Of a stretch of DNA of 55,251 nucleotides, positions 15,907 through 25,445 are shown in pieces. The notes under the pieces were generated by a model, which made no database searches, was not told the origin of the DNA, and saw nothing but the letters and a program-made list of their open reading frames with translations. Origin of the DNA: Caenimonas sedimenti (GTDB taxonomy: Bacteria; Pseudomonadota; Gammaproteobacteria; Burkholderiales; Burkholderiaceae_C). Where the stretch lies: contig NZ_VOBQ01000027.1 in assembly GCF_007833165.1 (NCBI RefSeq), positions 1 to 55,251 on the forward strand, in the 5' to 3' direction. Within the stretch, counting starts at the first letter, position 1, and every line of letters begins with the position of its first letter. Position numbers and translations under genes: made by a program.

Positions 15907-17274
15907 ATGAGCCAAGCAGAGCAGCACCTCGCGGATTTCATCGTCAACCTCCGCACGGCCTCCGTACCCGCCGCGGAGCGCCGGATCGTCCGGCGCATCG
16001 TGCAAACGGTCATCGGCACGGGCTTCGCCGGTGCGGCGGAAGACGGCGTGAAGGCGCTGCGCGAGCTGCTGCTCGAATCTGGCGGCACAGCCCAGGCGAC
16101 GACGCTGGTCTACGGCGACCGCTTGCCGGCGCACGCCGCCGCCCAATTCAACGGCACCATGTGCCGCGCCCTGGACTTCTGCGACGCCATGGCGCCCGGC
16201 CCGCACTTCGGCGCCGCGCTGTTCCCAGCCGCCCTGGCCGCCGCGGAACTCGCGGGTGGCTGCTCCGGCAGCGAATTCATGGCGGCGCTGGCTGCAGGCG
16301 CGGAGGTCGGCTCGCGCCTGAACCTGACGGAGGCGCAGTACAACGGCTTCGATCCCACCGGCATCGTCGCCGGCTTCGCCGCCACGGCTGCCGCCGCGCG
16401 CATCCTGGGCCTGACGCGGCAGCAGACGCTGCATGCCCTGGCGCTGGCGTTCAACCGCTGCGGCGGCAGCTTCCAGAGCCACGTCGACGGCTCACTGGGC
16501 GTGCGCGTGGTGCAGGGCTGGATGGCGGAGACGGGCGTGCGTTGCGCGCAGATGGCGCAGCGCGGCATCACCGGTCCGCAGAACTTCCTGGGCGGCCACT
16601 ATGGCTTCGGCCACCTCTATGGACGCGACACCTTGGACCTGGACGCGGTGACGGCCGGCCTGGGCGAGCGCTGGAAGCTTCGCAACGTCGTCTTCAAGAA
16701 GTACCCGAGCTGCGGCGTCACGCAAGGCGTGACCGAGCTCACCCTGGCGTGGATGGCCGAAACCGGCCTGGGTGCCGCCGACGTGCGCAGTGCCGAAGTG
16801 CGGTTGCCGCCCTATGCCCACCGCCTTGTGGGCCATGCCTTCCACGTGGGGGCGAATCCGCGCGTGGATGCCCAGTTCAACGCGGGCTATTGTGTGGCCA
16901 ATGCGCTCGTGCGCGGGTCGTCGAAGCTGCGGCACTTCGCGCCGGTGGACATCGGCGACACGACGGTGCAGGAAATGACCGGCCGTATCCGCGTCATCGC
17001 GGACGAGCGGCTCGATGCGCGGGGCCATGCGTCCGTGGATCTGCGGCTGACCACGCGCGACGGACAGGTGGCGCTGCGCCAGCTGGACATCCCGCCGGGC
17101 TTCCCGGGCAACGACCTCGACGATGCGCAGCATCTGGTGCGGTTCGAGGATTGCATGGCGTATGCGCCCAGGCCGCCATCCGTGGAACAGCGGCAGCGGC
17201 TGTTGCGGGCGGTGGAAGCGTTGGACACGCTGGGCGACGTGCGGGAGTTGCTGCCGCTATTGTCGCCGCGGTAA
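15907..17274 (+). CDS. MmgE/PrpD-family protein
   Basis: 455 aa from ATG 15907; an in-frame GTG at 15865 gives 14 extra, unlikely residues. The family's features are present: LVYGDRLPAHAAAQFNGTMCRALDFCDA, ALALAFNRCGGSFQSHVDGSLGVRVVQGW, the motif FKKYPSCGVTQGVTE, and the C-terminal domain with VDAQFNAGYCVANAL. Related enzymes dehydrate 2-methylcitrate or isomerise/decarboxylate related tricarboxylates such as aconitate. The substrate is undetermined; the isolated position gives no help. It converges on the protease gene. Confidence 0.9.
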   Translation: MSQAEQHLADFIVNLRTASVPAAERRIVRRIVQTVIGTGFAGAAEDGVKALRELLLESGGTAQATTLVYGDRLPAHAAAQFNGTMCRALDFCDAMAPGPHFGAALFPAALAAAELAGGCSGSEFMAALAAGAEVGSRLNLTEAQYNGFDPTGIVAGFAATAAAARILGLTRQQTLHALALAFNRCGGSFQSHVDGSLGVRVVQGWMAETGVRCAQMAQRGITGPQNFLGGHYGFGHLYGRDTLDLDAVTAGLGERWKLRNVVFKKYPSCGVTQGVTELTLAWMAETGLGAADVRSAEVRLPPYAHRLVGHAFHVGANPRVDAQFNAGYCVANALVRGSSKLRHFAPVDIGDTTVQEMTGRIRVIADERLDARGHASVDLRLTTRDGQVALRQLDIPPGFPGNDLDDAQHLVRFEDCMAYAPRPPSVEQRQRLLRAVEALDTLGDVRELLPLLSPR

Positions 17275-17284
17275 CCGCCGCTGC

Positions 17285-18943
17285 TCAGACGGCGACGCCC
17301 CTTGCCCGCCGGATGGCCTGCAGCGTGATGCCCTCGTTCGCCTCGTAGCTGCCTCCGCCCCTCAACCTGGGACAGTCATGCGCTCCGGCGTGGTGCAGGG
17401 CAATCACTTCCCAGTTCTCATTGAAGACGGGACTGCCCGAGCTGCCTGGGTCGGTCGGCGTCCGGTAGTGCATCAGGCGCTGTTCGGAGCAGACGTCGAG
17501 CAGCACGCTGTCCTGCAACGAGAATTGCAGGCTGCCGCCCTTCGGATGGCCGACGACGAAGGCTTTGGTCTTCCCGGTGACGAGGGGGATGTTGGCTGCC
17601 GCGGGCAGGCCCGGCAGGCCGTCTGGGAGCGACTTCAAGGCGCAGATGGTGACGTCCAGCAGGTCCGGCGCATCTGGCACACAGGCAATTTCGCCAGGGT
17701 CTGAGGTGAAGAGGATCTTCTCGATGCCATGGTATTGGGTATTGCCCACCACCCGGTGCTCGATCTCGAACATCACGAGCGCTTCCGCGCCCCCCAGGGC
17801 GCCCTCCACGGTGTCGCTGATCACGTGCGCGTTCGTCACGAACACCAGCGGGTACTCGGGGTAGTTCAGGATCGCACCTGGCATGAGGAACCCCGTGCCG
17901 TGGCGGACTTTGTCGTGGTCGGTGACGCAGCCGATGTTGGGGCTGAGGTCCAGCATGCGGCGCAGATGGTGGACGGTGAAGGTCTTCTCGAAGCCGAAGT
18001 TCTTCTCCAGTTCGCCCGGATTGCGCTGCAAGCGCGCGATCTGCCTGGCATCCGGGGACCAGCGGTGTTCCGTTCGCAGCACGTGGCGCTCGAACATCGC
18101 GGCCAACCGGCCCGCGCAGGTGCCGATGTCCAGCGGATTGCCCCGCCAGATCTCGCGCACCTGGCGATAGAACGACTCGACCTCGAAGCGGCCTGTGCCA
18201 CTGTGCTGGAGAAACCGGCAAAGCCAGAGCTCGGCCTTGTCACACCAGCCGGCATTCGGCTCGATGAGGTCCAGGGCGAGGCATGCCTCCGAAGCCGCCG
18301 CGCGAGAGAACGGCTCGACGGGCTGAGTCAGTGCTCCGTGTTCGGCCTCTTTCAGGACGTTGTGCGCAAGCTGCCCCAGCGGCTGGGGGTCCGTGTCGCC
18401 GCCCATGACATCGAGGCGCATCCGCAGCGCCAGGACGTTGACCCCATTGAAGTAGTCTTGCCGAACGCGGTAGTGCTGCTGGTACGCCTCGACCGAACGG
18501 GCGAGGTCGTTCGGGTCCTCGTGCAGCACGAACTTCTGCTTGAAGATGCGCCCACGCAGGGCGCGGTAGTCGCCCAGTTCGCGCTTCAGCGCCAAGTCGT
18601 CGGTGGTGTCGGCTTGTGCGAGCGCCTCGTCGACGAGTTTTCCCGCATCGTCGAAGCGCCCGATCTCTACCAGCGCCTGCGCGAACTGGCGCTGGACCAA
18701 AGGGTCTTTGCCGCCCGCGCGCTGCCACTCGGTGCCCACCCGCTCCATGAAGGAGAATTGCCGGTGGCGCCGGAGGGCGCCCATCGCTGCGCGCATCTGC
18801 GCATCCGTAGGCTTGTCGCCCGTCGCGAACTGGTCGGCCATCTGCTGCACCGCCGCCGACAGCACGTGCTCCGGCGGATCGTCGTAGTGGCCCTCCTTCA
18901 AGCGTGCGGCGACATCCTCGGCGATCCGGGGATTCATGGCCAC
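17285..18943 (-). CDS. Trypsin-like serine protease with N-terminal helical-repeat (TRAFs-binding-like) domain
   Basis: 552 aa, no signal peptide, so expected in the cytoplasm. Residues 1-330 are helical and TPR-like; GDYRALRGRIFKQKFV and DYFNGVNVLALRMRLD recall the TRAFs-binding/DUF4071-type repeats seen in conflict proteins. Residues 340-552 are a trypsin fold: FLMPGA, His373 in VTNAHVIS, Asp430 in DLLDVTICAL, and Ser502 in DPGSSGSPVFNENWEVIALHHAG. The triad is complete. Its start overlaps the stop of the upstream alpha/beta hydrolase gene by ten bases, making a two-gene operon. An immune or stress protease is inferred. Confidence 0.85.
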   Translation of the reverse strand: MAMNPRIAEDVAARLKEGHYDDPPEHVLSAAVQQMADQFATGDKPTDAQMRAAMGALRRHRQFSFMERVGTEWQRAGGKDPLVQRQFAQALVEIGRFDDAGKLVDEALAQADTTDDLALKRELGDYRALRGRIFKQKFVLHEDPNDLARSVEAYQQHYRVRQDYFNGVNVLALRMRLDVMGGDTDPQPLGQLAHNVLKEAEHGALTQPVEPFSRAAASEACLALDLIEPNAGWCDKAELWLCRFLQHSGTGRFEVESFYRQVREIWRGNPLDIGTCAGRLAAMFERHVLRTEHRWSPDARQIARLQRNPGELEKNFGFEKTFTVHHLRRMLDLSPNIGCVTDHDKVRHGTGFLMPGAILNYPEYPLVFVTNAHVISDTVEGALGGAEALVMFEIEHRVVGNTQYHGIEKILFTSDPGEIACVPDAPDLLDVTICALKSLPDGLPGLPAAANIPLVTGKTKAFVVGHPKGGSLQFSLQDSVLLDVCSEQRLMHYRTPTDPGSSGSPVFNENWEVIALHHAGAHDCPRLRGGGSYEANEGITLQAIRRARGVAV

Positions 18944-20013
18944 AATCTCCCGATCGACTCGGCAAGGTGCTTGCGGAAGAGACTACCGGCAAAGTAGTGC
19001 GTGATGGTATGCCGCCAGTTCCCCCAGTTTCCTTCCTCGACGTCCACCACCGACTTGCCTTCCACCGGCTCGTAGTCGTTGGCGAACCTGGGGTCGGCGC
19101 CGCAGATCGGGTCCAGCGGATCGTAGATGTTGATCCAGCGGCCGGCCTTGAGCGGGTAGTCAACTTTCCCTTTCCCCTCCGCACGCAGTTCGTCCTGGAC
19201 CTCCGTCACGCCCAGCGGGGACCCGAGCGTGATGAAGGTGTCCACTTGAGGGCAGCCGGCCACGTTGCGCAAGACGTCGTAGCCGATGATCGTTCCCATG
19301 CTGTGCGTCACGAGCACGACCTTTTCGGCCTGCCCGGCCGCATCGACCAGGTCATTCATCATGCGCTTGCGGAGTTCGTCGCGCACCATGTACTTCGCTC
19401 CGTCGGGCCTCACGTACTCCTTGTTGAAGAGGTAGTAGTAGGCCTCCATGGCCGCCTTCTTGATGATCGCCTCCTTCATGAAGTCCGGCAGGAACGACGC
19501 GATCTCGAGTTGGCCGGGCGCGGTGGCGGCGACAGTGCGCTTGCCAGGCCGCGCCTTCCGTTTGGGCAGCCGCGCTTCGGAGGCGGCCTGTGCCGCCTCG
19601 AGCTTCAGCTGGAAGGCGCCGAGAAACTGCTTCTCCCTCGCCGAGACGGACGCCGGGTCGGGCGGCTGGGTCTTGCCCGCGAGTTCCGTGCTGCTCTCGA
19701 CCGTCACCGATTCCGTCGACTCGAAGGATTCGAGTGTTTCGCTCACCACGGCTGACTCGGCGTTCCTTTCGAACATCGCCTTGTTGTCCGTCTCGTAGTC
19801 CTCGCCATAGAACACGTCGGCCCAGTAAGTGAAGAGTGCCGGCGCGCCTTCCGTGTCCAGGTTGATGCCCGGGTTCGGCGGGGCAAAGGTGTCGGGCTGC
19901 GGATCGTCGCGCTCCAGGCCCCATCGCCAGATGCGTTCCAGCTCCTTCGGCTCAGGCTTCTTCGCCAGGCCATGCACGAACACGACAGCGTACTTCTTCT
20001 TCTTCTTCTCCAT
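18934..20013 (-). CDS. Large alpha/beta hydrolase (lipase/esterase-like), partner of the trypsin-like protease
   Basis: 359 aa from the ATG at 20013, which has AAGGAGGAG five bases before it; an in-frame upstream start lacks support. Begins with a poly-Lys stretch then YAVVFVHGL (oxyanion strand). The nucleophile is Ser238 in VVLVTHSMGTIIGYD; Asp298/Asp301 (IYDPLDP) and His335/His339 (NWRHTITHY) are candidates for the rest of the triad. Residues 80-170 form a low-complexity, Glu/Ser- then Lys/Arg-rich insertion. No signal peptide. It overlaps the protease gene by ten bases, so they are translated together. A lipid or ester target inside the cell is likely. Confidence 0.82.
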   Translation of the reverse strand: MEKKKKKYAVVFVHGLAKKPEPKELERIWRWGLERDDPQPDTFAPPNPGINLDTEGAPALFTYWADVFYGEDYETDNKAMFERNAESAVVSETLESFESTESVTVESSTELAGKTQPPDPASVSAREKQFLGAFQLKLEAAQAASEARLPKRKARPGKRTVAATAPGQLEIASFLPDFMKEAIIKKAAMEAYYYLFNKEYVRPDGAKYMVRDELRKRMMNDLVDAAGQAEKVVLVTHSMGTIIGYDVLRNVAGCPQVDTFITLGSPLGVTEVQDELRAEGKGKVDYPLKAGRWINIYDPLDPICGADPRFANDYEPVEGKSVVDVEEGNWGNWRHTITHYFAGSLFRKHLAESIGRLWP

Positions 20014-20181
20014 ATGTGCTCCTCCTTGCGTCAAGACAAATGCGTCAGGCAAGTCGTTAGACTAAGGCAGTGCCTGTAATTTGTCATCCGCGGGAGGGCG
20101 GTGGGCGGGCGAAGTGCCCCCTAATTTGGTGACGCCTGGCCAACGCGCCGTCACTCTTGCCGGTGAGGGTCGCTCACTGTC

Positions 20182-21864
20182 ATGATCGCCGGCATGAACC
20201 TGATCCTCGAGCGCGTCTACCACAACGAAGCGCGGCAACCCGGCAAGCTGCTGTTCACGCAGCCCCTGGGCAACGGCGCAGTCCGCGACATCACCTGGGG
20301 CGAAGCGCTGGACGAAGCGCGCCGCATGGCCGCCCACCTGCAAGGCCTGGGCATTCCGCGCGGCAGCAACATCGCCATGCTGGCCAAGAACAGCGCGCAC
20401 TTCATGCTCGCCGAGCTGGCCATCTGGATGGCCGGTGGTTGCACCGTCGCGATCTTTCCCACCGATTCGCCCGAGAACGTGCGCTACGTGCTGGAGCACA
20501 GCGAGGCGAAGCTGCTGTTCGTGGGCAAGCTCGATGCCTGGGGTGAGCTGGCCGCGGCCGTGCCGGCCGGGTTGCCGTGCATTGCCCTGCCACTGGCGCC
20601 GGTGACGCCGGAGCAGGGTATTCCGGCGTGGGACGACATCATCGCCCGCACAGCGCCGCTGCAAGGCCGGCCTCAGCGCGGCGAGGATGACGTGGCCATG
20701 CTGCTCTACACCTCCGGCAGCACCGGCCAGCCCAAGGGCGTGATGCAGACCTTCGGCAGCATCAGCCGCGTCACGCAGGCTTTGCAGGAGGACAGCGCCG
20801 CGCGCTACGGTCCGGACCAGCAATGGCGGATGCTGTCGTACCTGCCGCTGGCCCATTGCTTCGAGCGCGCGTACATCGAGTGCCAGGCCTTCGCCGGTGG
20901 TCGCACGCATGTCTTCTTCGTGGATTCGCTGACCAGTTTCATGGACGACCTGCGGCGCGCCCGGCCCACTGCTTTCATCTCGGTGCCGCGCCTGTGGACC
21001 AAGTTCCAGCAAGCGGTGTTCGCCGGGCTGCCGCCGGCGCAGCTGGATGCGATGCTGGCCAATCCGGCCATGGCCCCCGCCGTGCGCAAGAAGGTGCTGG
21101 ACGGCCTGGGGCTGGCGGACGTGATCACCGCGGGCAGCGGCTCGGCGCCCTTGCCGGGCGACCTGAAGCAGTGGTACCTCAACCTCGGCATGGACCTGCA
21201 TGAGGGCTACGGCATGACGGAGGACTTCGCCTATTCGCACGCGCGCGGCTACGCGGCAGGCAGTGTCGGCAAGGCGCATCCCGGCGTTGCGGTCCGCCTG
21301 GCCGATGATGGCGAGATCCTCATCCGCTCGCCCGGGCAGATGCGCGGCTACTACAAGCGCCCCGACCTTGACGCCGAGTCCTTCACCGAAGACGGCTTCT
21401 TCCGCACCGGCGACATCGGCCACTACGACGAGAACGGTGAGCTGCGCCTGACCGGCCGCAAGAAGGAGCTGTTCAAGACCTCCAAGGGCGAATACGTCGC
21501 GCCGGCGCCGATCGAGAGCAAGTTGAACGCGCATCCCATGGTGGAGCTGAGCATCGTCTCCGGCGTGAGCCAACCGGCGCCTTATGCGGTGCTGATGCTG
21601 GACGAGAACCTGCGGCCCAGGCTGGGCGACGCCGAGGTGCGCGCGCAAGTCCAGGGCGCGCTGCAGAAGCTGCTGCAGGAGGTCAATGCCAGCCTGGCGC
21701 AGCACCAGCGGCTGGCCTTCCTGGTGGTGGCCGGTGAACCCTGGTCCATCCAGAACGGTTGCCTCACGGCGACGATGAAGATCCGGCGCTCGCGGATCGA
21801 AGCGGGCGTGGCGCAGGAGGTGGAGCGGTGGTACGGGAAGGCGGACGCCGTGATCTGGGCCTAG
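20182..21864 (+). CDS. AMP-binding long-chain acyl-CoA synthetase
   Basis: 560 aa (556 from the ATG at 20194). Adenylate-forming motifs are complete: YTSGSTGQPKGVMQT (A3), HEGYGMTEDF (A5), TGDIGHYDENGELRLTGRKKELFKTSKGEYVAP (A7-A8), with a Lys near the end (MKIRRSRI). It activates a carboxylic acid as acyl-AMP and transfers it to CoA. The FACS-like A8 region (GRKKELFKTSKGE) fits long-chain fatty acids. It is divergent from the hydrolase/protease pair and converges with the exported hydrolase. Confidence 0.93.
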   Translation: MIAGMNLILERVYHNEARQPGKLLFTQPLGNGAVRDITWGEALDEARRMAAHLQGLGIPRGSNIAMLAKNSAHFMLAELAIWMAGGCTVAIFPTDSPENVRYVLEHSEAKLLFVGKLDAWGELAAAVPAGLPCIALPLAPVTPEQGIPAWDDIIARTAPLQGRPQRGEDDVAMLLYTSGSTGQPKGVMQTFGSISRVTQALQEDSAARYGPDQQWRMLSYLPLAHCFERAYIECQAFAGGRTHVFFVDSLTSFMDDLRRARPTAFISVPRLWTKFQQAVFAGLPPAQLDAMLANPAMAPAVRKKVLDGLGLADVITAGSGSAPLPGDLKQWYLNLGMDLHEGYGMTEDFAYSHARGYAAGSVGKAHPGVAVRLADDGEILIRSPGQMRGYYKRPDLDAESFTEDGFFRTGDIGHYDENGELRLTGRKKELFKTSKGEYVAPAPIESKLNAHPMVELSIVSGVSQPAPYAVLMLDENLRPRLGDAEVRAQVQGALQKLLQEVNASLAQHQRLAFLVVAGEPWSIQNGCLTATMKIRRSRIEAGVAQEVERWYGKADAVIWA

Positions 21865-21873
21865 GCGCCGCTG

Positions 21874-23148
21874 TCACTGGGCGATGACCGCGCTCACATA
21901 AGCATCGACATCCCCGCGCCAAAAGTCCGGGCGGCTCGACACGAAGTGGCCGTTCTGTCCTGCTGCAAAGTCATAGGTGACGAAGCGGCCCTGGCCGCCG
22001 GCGGCACGGAACGCCTCGAAGTTGCCGCGGCTATGGCGCAGGCTGTAGAAGGGATCGCGGTCGCCATACAGCCACAGGATGGGCCGCGGGTAGGCGGCGG
22101 CGGCACGGAACAACGTTCCGTTGATGTGTTCCGCATTCTGGCAGCGGTCGCCCACCCATCCGCCCACGAAATTGATCACGCCACGCACTGCGGCTGGGTG
22201 CTGGCCCGCGTAAGCGGATGCGAGGATGCCGCCGCGCGACACGCCGGAGATCAGGACCTTCTTCGGATCGACGTCCGGCCGGGCGGCCACGTGCTGCATC
22301 ACGTGGTGGACGTCGGCCAGGGCGCGCTCGGCGCCCGGCAACGAATATTGCGGGTCGCAAGAGTAGGCGGCGCGGTTGGGCGGGAAGCCTTCGTCATAAA
22401 GGCCGTCCGATCCACCGCGGCCGCGCCGCTGCGGAAAGATCACCTGCCAGCCCTCCGCGGTGAAGTGCCGGGCGACGTCGAGTGACGTGTACACGCCTGC
22501 AAACAGCTCCTTGCGGTCGCCGTTGCCGGTGGAACCGTGATGCACCACCAGCGTCGGCCATGGCCCCGTGCCTTGCATGGGGCGATAGATCACCATCGCG
22601 AGCGACACCGGCCGGCCATCCTCCACCCACGGCGTCGCCAGGCGTTCCACGCTGCGCCGGTGCTGGCGCACCAGCGGGCGCTGCGTGAGGACCCCGCCCG
22701 AGAGCAACCGCTTGTCCGGCTGCCAGATCGACATCTCCATGTCGCCGTCGACGCGCAACCGCAGCACCAGCGTGTTGCCCGTGTGCAGGACGAGGTGCAG
22801 TTCGTTGTCGACGAACGTGGCCTCGCCACGGTGGACGTTGGTGCTGCTGGCGCTGGCACCGGCATAGGCCACCGTCGCTCCGTCGCTTCGCAGGCGCTCC
22901 ACCGCCGCCTTGACGTCGCACGCCTGGCCGGCGCAGGCCCAGCCTTGCCAGAGTCCGCTCCAGCGCGCTCGGCCCGGTGGCATGTCGCTGCCGGGCGGAA
23001 CCACGTTCACGTCGGGGGGCAGTGCGGCGTTCACCGGACTGTCGGAAACGTCCGGGCGCAAGGTCGAGATGTAGTCCGGCCACGCCGTCTGTGCTCCGGC
23101 GGAGCACAGTGACATGGCGAGAAGGGCGGCTAGCAGCAGGCGCGTCAT
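21874..23148 (-). CDS. Exported alpha/beta hydrolase (dienelactone hydrolase/prolyl-oligopeptidase-like)
   Basis: 424 aa with a cleavable signal peptide (MTRLLLAALLAMSLCSAGAQ). After a beta-rich N-terminal region (residues 30-190), the hydrolase domain has PTLVVHHGSTGNGD, GWQVIFPQRRGRGGSDG, the nucleophile elbow SGVSRGGILASAYAG, YGDRDPFYS and a final His in QNGHFVSSRP. Periplasmic esterase or peptidase activity is inferred. It lies 61 bases downstream of the Bug receptor gene on the same strand and may belong to the same operon. Confidence 0.85.
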   Translation of the reverse strand: MTRLLLAALLAMSLCSAGAQTAWPDYISTLRPDVSDSPVNAALPPDVNVVPPGSDMPPGRARWSGLWQGWACAGQACDVKAAVERLRSDGATVAYAGASASSTNVHRGEATFVDNELHLVLHTGNTLVLRLRVDGDMEMSIWQPDKRLLSGGVLTQRPLVRQHRRSVERLATPWVEDGRPVSLAMVIYRPMQGTGPWPTLVVHHGSTGNGDRKELFAGVYTSLDVARHFTAEGWQVIFPQRRGRGGSDGLYDEGFPPNRAAYSCDPQYSLPGAERALADVHHVMQHVAARPDVDPKKVLISGVSRGGILASAYAGQHPAAVRGVINFVGGWVGDRCQNAEHINGTLFRAAAAYPRPILWLYGDRDPFYSLRHSRGNFEAFRAAGGQGRFVTYDFAAGQNGHFVSSRPDFWRGDVDAYVSAVIAQ

Positions 23149-23209
23149 GAGGTGAAGCGTACCGCAGGAAACCTTTGCGGCAGCTTGTCGCCACGCGGCG
23201 TTGCTGCGC

Positions 23210-24178
23210 TTACTCCGGCTTCAGCCCCAGGTTGCGTGCCACGGCGCCCCAGCGCTGCACTTCACTCTGCATGAAGCCCGCCAGCTCGGCCCTGGACGAC
23301 GAGGACCGCAGCACGACGCCAAGCGACGACAGCCTGTCCCGGACCGCGGGGTAGGCCATCGCGGCAGCCACCTGTTCGCGCAGCTTCTCGAGCATGTCGG
23401 CGTTCGACCTGGCCGGTGCCACCAGCGCCCACCACTGGTCGACGGCCATGTCGCGCACGCCGAGTTCGTCGAGCGTGGGCACATTCCCCAGCGCGGGCAG
23501 CCGGCTCGCGCTGGTGACGGCCAGGGCGCGGAGCTTGCCGGCGTTCAGCAGCGAGGAGCCGGCGGCCAGGGAGGAGAAATGCCCCGCCACGATGCCGCTG
23601 GCCACGTCGATGAGGGCCGGCGCCGAACCCTTGTAGGGGACCAGGGTGAACTTCGCGCCGCTGCGCGCGGCCAGCAGCTCCGATGACAAGTGGCTCACCG
23701 TGCCGGCGCCGCTGTGCGCCAACGCCAGTGGCGGGCCGCTCTTGGCGCGCGCCATGAAGCTGGCGAAGTCCCCCGGTGCGCCGGCGTCGGCGGTGGTGAA
23801 CAGGATCAGCGGTGTTGTGCCCAGCAACGTGATCGGGGCGAAGTCACGCGGGAACTCATAGGGCAGTTTCGCCGTGACGGCGGGCGCGATGGCATGCGGC
23901 AGTTCCACGATCAGCAGGTGGTTGCCGTCCGGCGGCGCCTTGGCGACGGCGTCGGTGCCGATCTGGCCGGCGGCGCCAGGCTTGTTGTCGACGATCACGG
24001 TGCGGCCGGTCGTTTCGGAAAGGCGCTGGGCCAGCGCGCGCCCGATGGCGTCGGTGCTGCCACCCGGCGCCCAGGGCACGATGATCTTCATGGGGACGGC
24101 CTGGGCGCTGGCGGCCGGGGCCAATCCGGCGGCGAGCAGGCCGAGGACGGCATGGCGTCGCGTGAGGTTCATGGTCAT
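23210..24178 (-). CDS. Bug-family tripartite tricarboxylate transporter receptor
   Basis: 322 aa from ATG 24178, which overlaps the upstream stop (ATGA) and has GGAG seven bases before it. Signal peptide MTMNLTRRHAVLGLLAAGLAPAASAQ. The fold motifs are IIVPWAPGGSTDAIGRALA, VIVDNKPGAAGQIGTDAV, PPDGNHLLIVE, TLDELGVRDM and WWALVAPARS. It binds an unknown small molecule in the periplasm. Coupled translation with the threonine-synthase-like enzyme suggests that the enzyme acts on the transported compound. Confidence 0.93.
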   Translation of the reverse strand: MTMNLTRRHAVLGLLAAGLAPAASAQAVPMKIIVPWAPGGSTDAIGRALAQRLSETTGRTVIVDNKPGAAGQIGTDAVAKAPPDGNHLLIVELPHAIAPAVTAKLPYEFPRDFAPITLLGTTPLILFTTADAGAPGDFASFMARAKSGPPLALAHSGAGTVSHLSSELLAARSGAKFTLVPYKGSAPALIDVASGIVAGHFSSLAAGSSLLNAGKLRALAVTSASRLPALGNVPTLDELGVRDMAVDQWWALVAPARSNADMLEKLREQVAAAMAYPAVRDRLSSLGVVLRSSSSRAELAGFMQSEVQRWGAVARNLGLKPE

Positions 24179-25377
24179 GCGGGGACTCCGTGAATGGGGT
24201 GGAACAGCGATGGGGTGTCGGATGCGTCCGGCCATGCCGGGTCGCGGGCGGCGCCGGCCGTCAGCACCAGGCAGACGCGGGCCGACCGTGCGATTCGGCC
24301 CTCGGCGACCAGTTGGCGCGCGGCGGCCAGCGTGGCGGCGGCGCAGAGTTCGGGCTCGATGCCGGCGGATCGCCAGCTCACGCGTGCGCGTCTTGCGGTG
24401 CCGTCATCGATCGCGACCGCGCCGCCACCCGAAGCAGTGACAGCCTGGTGCTGCAGCCACGTGGTCGTGGCGCCTGCCGTCGAGAACTGGGCGCTCTGGC
24501 CAGGATGGAGTTCATGCAGGCCCGCGCCTTGCAACACCCGCGAGAGACGGGGAAACGGCTCGACGGCCCACAGGCGCGGCATGGTGTCGATGCCTCCGCT
24601 TGCCTTCAGTTCCGACAGGCCGCGCCAGATTCCCCAAAGGAGATCGCCCCGCGCCGTCGGCACGAGGATGTGATCCGGCAAGCTGTCCCAGGCGCCCATC
24701 TCTGCGGCGATCGTCTTGTAGCCTTCGATCGCCAGCGGGGCGCTGCCCAAGGCCGGCAGGTGGGAGTTGGTCAGGGGCAGCACGCCGGAGTCGCCGGCGC
24801 GGTGCGCCACGTGGGCCCAGCGCGCCTGGTTGTCGGCGAAGGCGAGCCGCGTGGCCCCTTGCTCGTCCAGCGCGCGGACAAAGGCTGGTGGCATGTCGGC
24901 ATAGGCCGCCACTTCGCACCGCAAGCCGGCGGCGCGGGCATAGGTGGCCGCGGAGATCGCGGCGTTGCCACTGGAAGCGAGCACCACCGTGCCGGCCCCG
25001 GCCAGCAACGCATGCGCGACGCCGAAGGCCGACATGCGGTCTTTGTGGGAACCCGTGGGATTGCCGCTTTCATCCTGGACGGTGACCCGCGCGACGCCCA
25101 GCGCCTCCGCCAGCGCCGGCAGGACACGGGCCTGGGCTTGCGAATGCTGCTGGATGCCGAGGATGGGGAGCGAGATGCCGGTTTCGGAAGGTCTGGTGTA
25201 TGAGGCGGCCAGGCTCACGAAGCGGCCGCCCGTGGCGCATTTGGGGCAGCCGTCGTGGCGGAGCGTGACCTCGTACAGGCTGCCGCAAGCCAGGCAGCGC
25301 AGGCCTTCCAGGGCCGGGTTCCAGTGCCAGCTGGAGCTGTGTGTGGGGTCAACGTCTGCGGGGCCAGGGAATGCCAT
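24175..25377 (-). CDS. Threonine synthase-like PLP-dependent enzyme with N-terminal zinc ribbon
   Basis: 400 aa fold-type-II PLP enzyme. A short zinc-ribbon-like start (CLACGSLYEVTLRHDGCPKC) is followed by the PLP lysine in DESGNPTGSHKDRMS and the phosphate-cup VVLASSGNAAISAATYA. Threonine synthase releases threonine from O-phosphohomoserine, but this gene lies with a Bug receptor and away from hom/thrB. It may therefore use another beta- or gamma-substituted amino acid. Its stop overlaps the receptor's start. A LysR gene is divergent across 68 bases. Confidence 0.85.
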   Translation of the reverse strand: MAFPGPADVDPTHSSSWHWNPALEGLRCLACGSLYEVTLRHDGCPKCATGGRFVSLAASYTRPSETGISLPILGIQQHSQAQARVLPALAEALGVARVTVQDESGNPTGSHKDRMSAFGVAHALLAGAGTVVLASSGNAAISAATYARAAGLRCEVAAYADMPPAFVRALDEQGATRLAFADNQARWAHVAHRAGDSGVLPLTNSHLPALGSAPLAIEGYKTIAAEMGAWDSLPDHILVPTARGDLLWGIWRGLSELKASGGIDTMPRLWAVEPFPRLSRVLQGAGLHELHPGQSAQFSTAGATTTWLQHQAVTASGGGAVAIDDGTARRARVSWRSAGIEPELCAAATLAAARQLVAEGRIARSARVCLVLTAGAARDPAWPDASDTPSLFHPIHGVPA

Positions 25378-25445
25378 GCGGGCAGTCTAGGGATCGCACG
25401 GCCAGGCGGCCAGCCAGCGGGCCCTAGGCTGTATAAGTCGGCTTG

